The notes beneath the pieces were generated by a model, which was not told the DNA's origin, searched no databases, and saw only the letters and a program-made list of their open reading frames with translations. Positions 62,643 through 64,000 of a stretch of 64,000 nt of DNA are shown here, piece after piece. The stretch is from NCBI RefSeq assembly GCF_013364155.1, contig NZ_CP054916.1, forward strand, positions 1,487,001-1,551,000, read 5' to 3'. A program made the position numbers and the translations under genes. The DNA is from Streptomyces sp. NA02950 (lineage in GTDB: Bacteria > Actinomycetota > Actinomycetes > Streptomycetales > Streptomycetaceae). Each line of letters begins with the position of its first letter. Position 1 is the stretch's first letter.

Positions 62643-63722
62643 ATGACCACACCCACGCTCAGCCCGGACTTCTTGGATACCGACGCCATCCGCGGCGCGG
62701 TGGAGCGCGTTCTCGACGACTTTCTGACCGCCAAGTCCCGCAGCCCCGCACCTCCCCCACTCCCCTCGCTCCCCAGACTGCTCGGGGATTTCCTGGCGGG
62801 CGGAAAACGCATGCGGCCGCTGCTGTGCGTCACCGGCTGGCGAGCCGTCGGCGGCGCCGGCGACCCGGGTCCCGTGTTACGCGTGGCGGCCGGTCTGGAG
62901 ATGTTCCACGCCTTCGCGCTCCTCCACGACGACGTCATGGACGACAGCCCGGTCCGCCGCGGCCGTCCGGCGATGCACCGCACCCTGGCCGCGCTGGGCG
63001 CCGCCCATCTGAGCCAGGAGCGGATCGAGCGGTCCGGGGTCAACGGCGCGGTGCTGCTCGGCGATCTCGCCCTGCTGTGGTCGGACGAGATCCTGCACAC
63101 CGCGGGCCTCACCCCGGTGCAGCTGGCCGCCGTCCTGTCACCGCTCTCCACCATGCGCACCGAGGTGATGCTCGGTCAGTTCCTCGATCTGCGGGCCACC
63201 GGCACACTCACCGACGACGTCGAGGCCACCCTCACCGTCAACCGCTACAAGACCGCCACCTACACCGTGGAGCGCCCGCTGCACATCGGGGCCGCCGTCG
63301 CGGGCGCCGGGCCCGGGGCCATGGACGCCCTCACCCGCTACGCGCTGCCGCTCGGCGAGGCGTTCCAGCTCCGGGACGACCTCATCGGGGTGTACGGCAC
63401 AGAAGAGTCGACCGGCAAATCCCCGCTGGACGATCTGCGCGCGGGCAAGAACACCACCCTGACCGCCCTGGCGCTGCGCGCCTCCGACCGCGTCCAGGAC
63501 GCCCAACTGCGCGAACTGCTCGGCGATCCGCTGCTGGACGAGAAACAGGCCGCCATCGTCCGGGAGATCTTCGACGCCACCGGCGCCCGGGAGACCGTGG
63601 AGCGGATGATCGAGGACCGCGGGCGACAGGCCCTGCGCGCCCTGGACGACGCTCCGTTCACCCCCGACGCGGTCACGGCGCTGCGCCGGCTGGTCCGGAT
63701 GGCCACGGTGAGGACATCATGA
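62643..63722 (+). CDS. Polyprenyl (probable geranylgeranyl) diphosphate synthase
   Basis: 359 residues, GGAGGAG before the ATG. First Asp-rich motif LLHDDVMDD, second LRDDLIGVYG, plus GGKRMRPLL, GQFLDL and the Lys-Thr site RYKTATYT. The first motif has no two-residue insertion and Phe at position -5, the pattern of type I GGPP synthases, so a C20 product is likely (inference). It makes GGPP from IPP and shorter diphosphates in the cytoplasm. It overlaps the next gene by ATGA. Confidence 0.88.
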   Translation: MTTPTLSPDFLDTDAIRGAVERVLDDFLTAKSRSPAPPPLPSLPRLLGDFLAGGKRMRPLLCVTGWRAVGGAGDPGPVLRVAAGLEMFHAFALLHDDVMDDSPVRRGRPAMHRTLAALGAAHLSQERIERSGVNGAVLLGDLALLWSDEILHTAGLTPVQLAAVLSPLSTMRTEVMLGQFLDLRATGTLTDDVEATLTVNRYKTATYTVERPLHIGAAVAGAGPGAMDALTRYALPLGEAFQLRDDLIGVYGTEESTGKSPLDDLRAGKNTTLTALALRASDRVQDAQLRELLGDPLLDEKQAAIVREIFDATGARETVERMIEDRGRQALRALDDAPFTPDAVTALRRLVRMATVRTS

Positions 63723-64000
63723 CCGCCGACCTCTTCGAGGCCGGCCCCACGGACCTCGGTACACCCAGCCTGCGCCCGTACCGGGAGGAGTGCACCCGCC
63801 GGTTCGCCGAGCTGTTCGCCCGCCACATCGGGCACCGGCCGGTCCCCCGGACCCTGACCCCCGAGGAGCTGCGCGAGGTCATCGCCGCGTGCAACGCGGC
63901 CGTGGCGCCCCTCGGCACCACGGTCTCCGACGAGCGCTGGATCTCCTATCTGGAGGTGGTGTGCTGGTCCCAGAGCGCCCGTCACATACGGGACATGGAG
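63719..64000 (+). CDS. Unrecognised gene coupled to the prenyl synthase, 3' end cut
   Basis: The first 94 residues are visible, starting MTADLFEAGPTDLGTPSLRP and running through RRFAELFARHIGHRPVPRTL, TPEELREVIAACNAAVAPLG and WISYLEVVCWSQSARHIRDM. The ATG overlaps the synthase stop. I do not recognise the family; it is helical and soluble so far. Its coupling to a GGPP-type synthase suggests a terpene-tailoring or cyclising enzyme, but no metal-binding motif lies in the visible part. Confidence 0.7.
   Translation, partial: MTADLFEAGPTDLGTPSLRPYREECTRRFAELFARHIGHRPVPRTLTPEELREVIAACNAAVAPLGTTVSDERWISYLEVVCWSQSARHIRDME

Overview
The window is a stretch of a Streptomyces (or very close actinomycete) chromosome. 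It has very high GC, GTG starts, and many 4-bp ATGA/GTGA gene overlaps. Several families are typical of the genus: an NsdA-like regulator, a DUF397 protein, a PAS-SpoIIE phosphatase, a LuxR-type large ATPase regulator, a mycothiol-dependent isomerase relative, a CGNR regulator and PucR regulators. I see no rRNA, tRNA, CRISPR array, transposase or prophage. Both edges cut genes: an oxoprolinase at the left and an unrecognised gene at the right.

Layout. 0-5 kb: a minus-strand operon of two GT4 glycosyltransferases, an SGNH hydrolase and a 5-oxoprolinase/hydantoinase. 5-20 kb: mostly single regulatory and envelope genes (HEAT-like protein, SpoIIE phosphatase, NsdA-like regulator, APH-type phosphotransferase, secreted amidase, LuxR-type ATPase, class I terpene synthase, CGNR regulator, mycothiol-dependent enzyme, DUF397). 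20.5-34.5 kb: an acyl-CoA catabolic region that resembles actinobacterial steroid/isoprenoid side-chain degradation. It holds two thiolase-like Ltp proteins without a visible catalytic Cys, a tandem-DUF35 partner, a crotonase, a FadD19-like ligase, a second ligase, a nitronate-monooxygenase-like FMN enzyme and a phytoene-desaturase-like FAD enzyme. Two of its promoters carry the same palindrome, TCTGAC-N5-GTCAGA. A secreted chorismate mutase and a large membrane protein lie inside the region.

34.6-38 kb: an MpaB-type (DUF2236) gene overlapping a Ser/Thr kinase with a long TPR tail. 38-56 kb: a nitrogen/carbon scavenging island bounded by PucR regulators. It contains PucR-TetR, a divergent five-gene Liv-type ABC importer, an RraA-like protein, RidA, two MHS-type transporters, a TPP-dependent decarboxylase-like enzyme, an aldehyde dehydrogenase, and a two-gene urease (fused gamma-beta plus an unusual alpha) with its own divergent PucR gene. 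The enzyme order suggests a route of the 2-oxo-acid to aldehyde to acid type that releases urea, for example from guanidino compounds.

56-64 kb: an acyl-CoA dehydrogenase with a KstR-like box upstream, a GT-C membrane protein fused in frame to a PNPOx-like flavin domain, the dihydroxyacetone kinase operon dhaKLM, a possible 49-codon small gene, and a GGPP-type prenyl synthase coupled to an unrecognised truncated gene.

No item is proved novel here. The best candidates for follow-up are the shared operator system of the acyl-CoA region, the tandem-DUF35/paired-Ltp module, the non-canonical urease, and the GT-C/PNPOx fusion.
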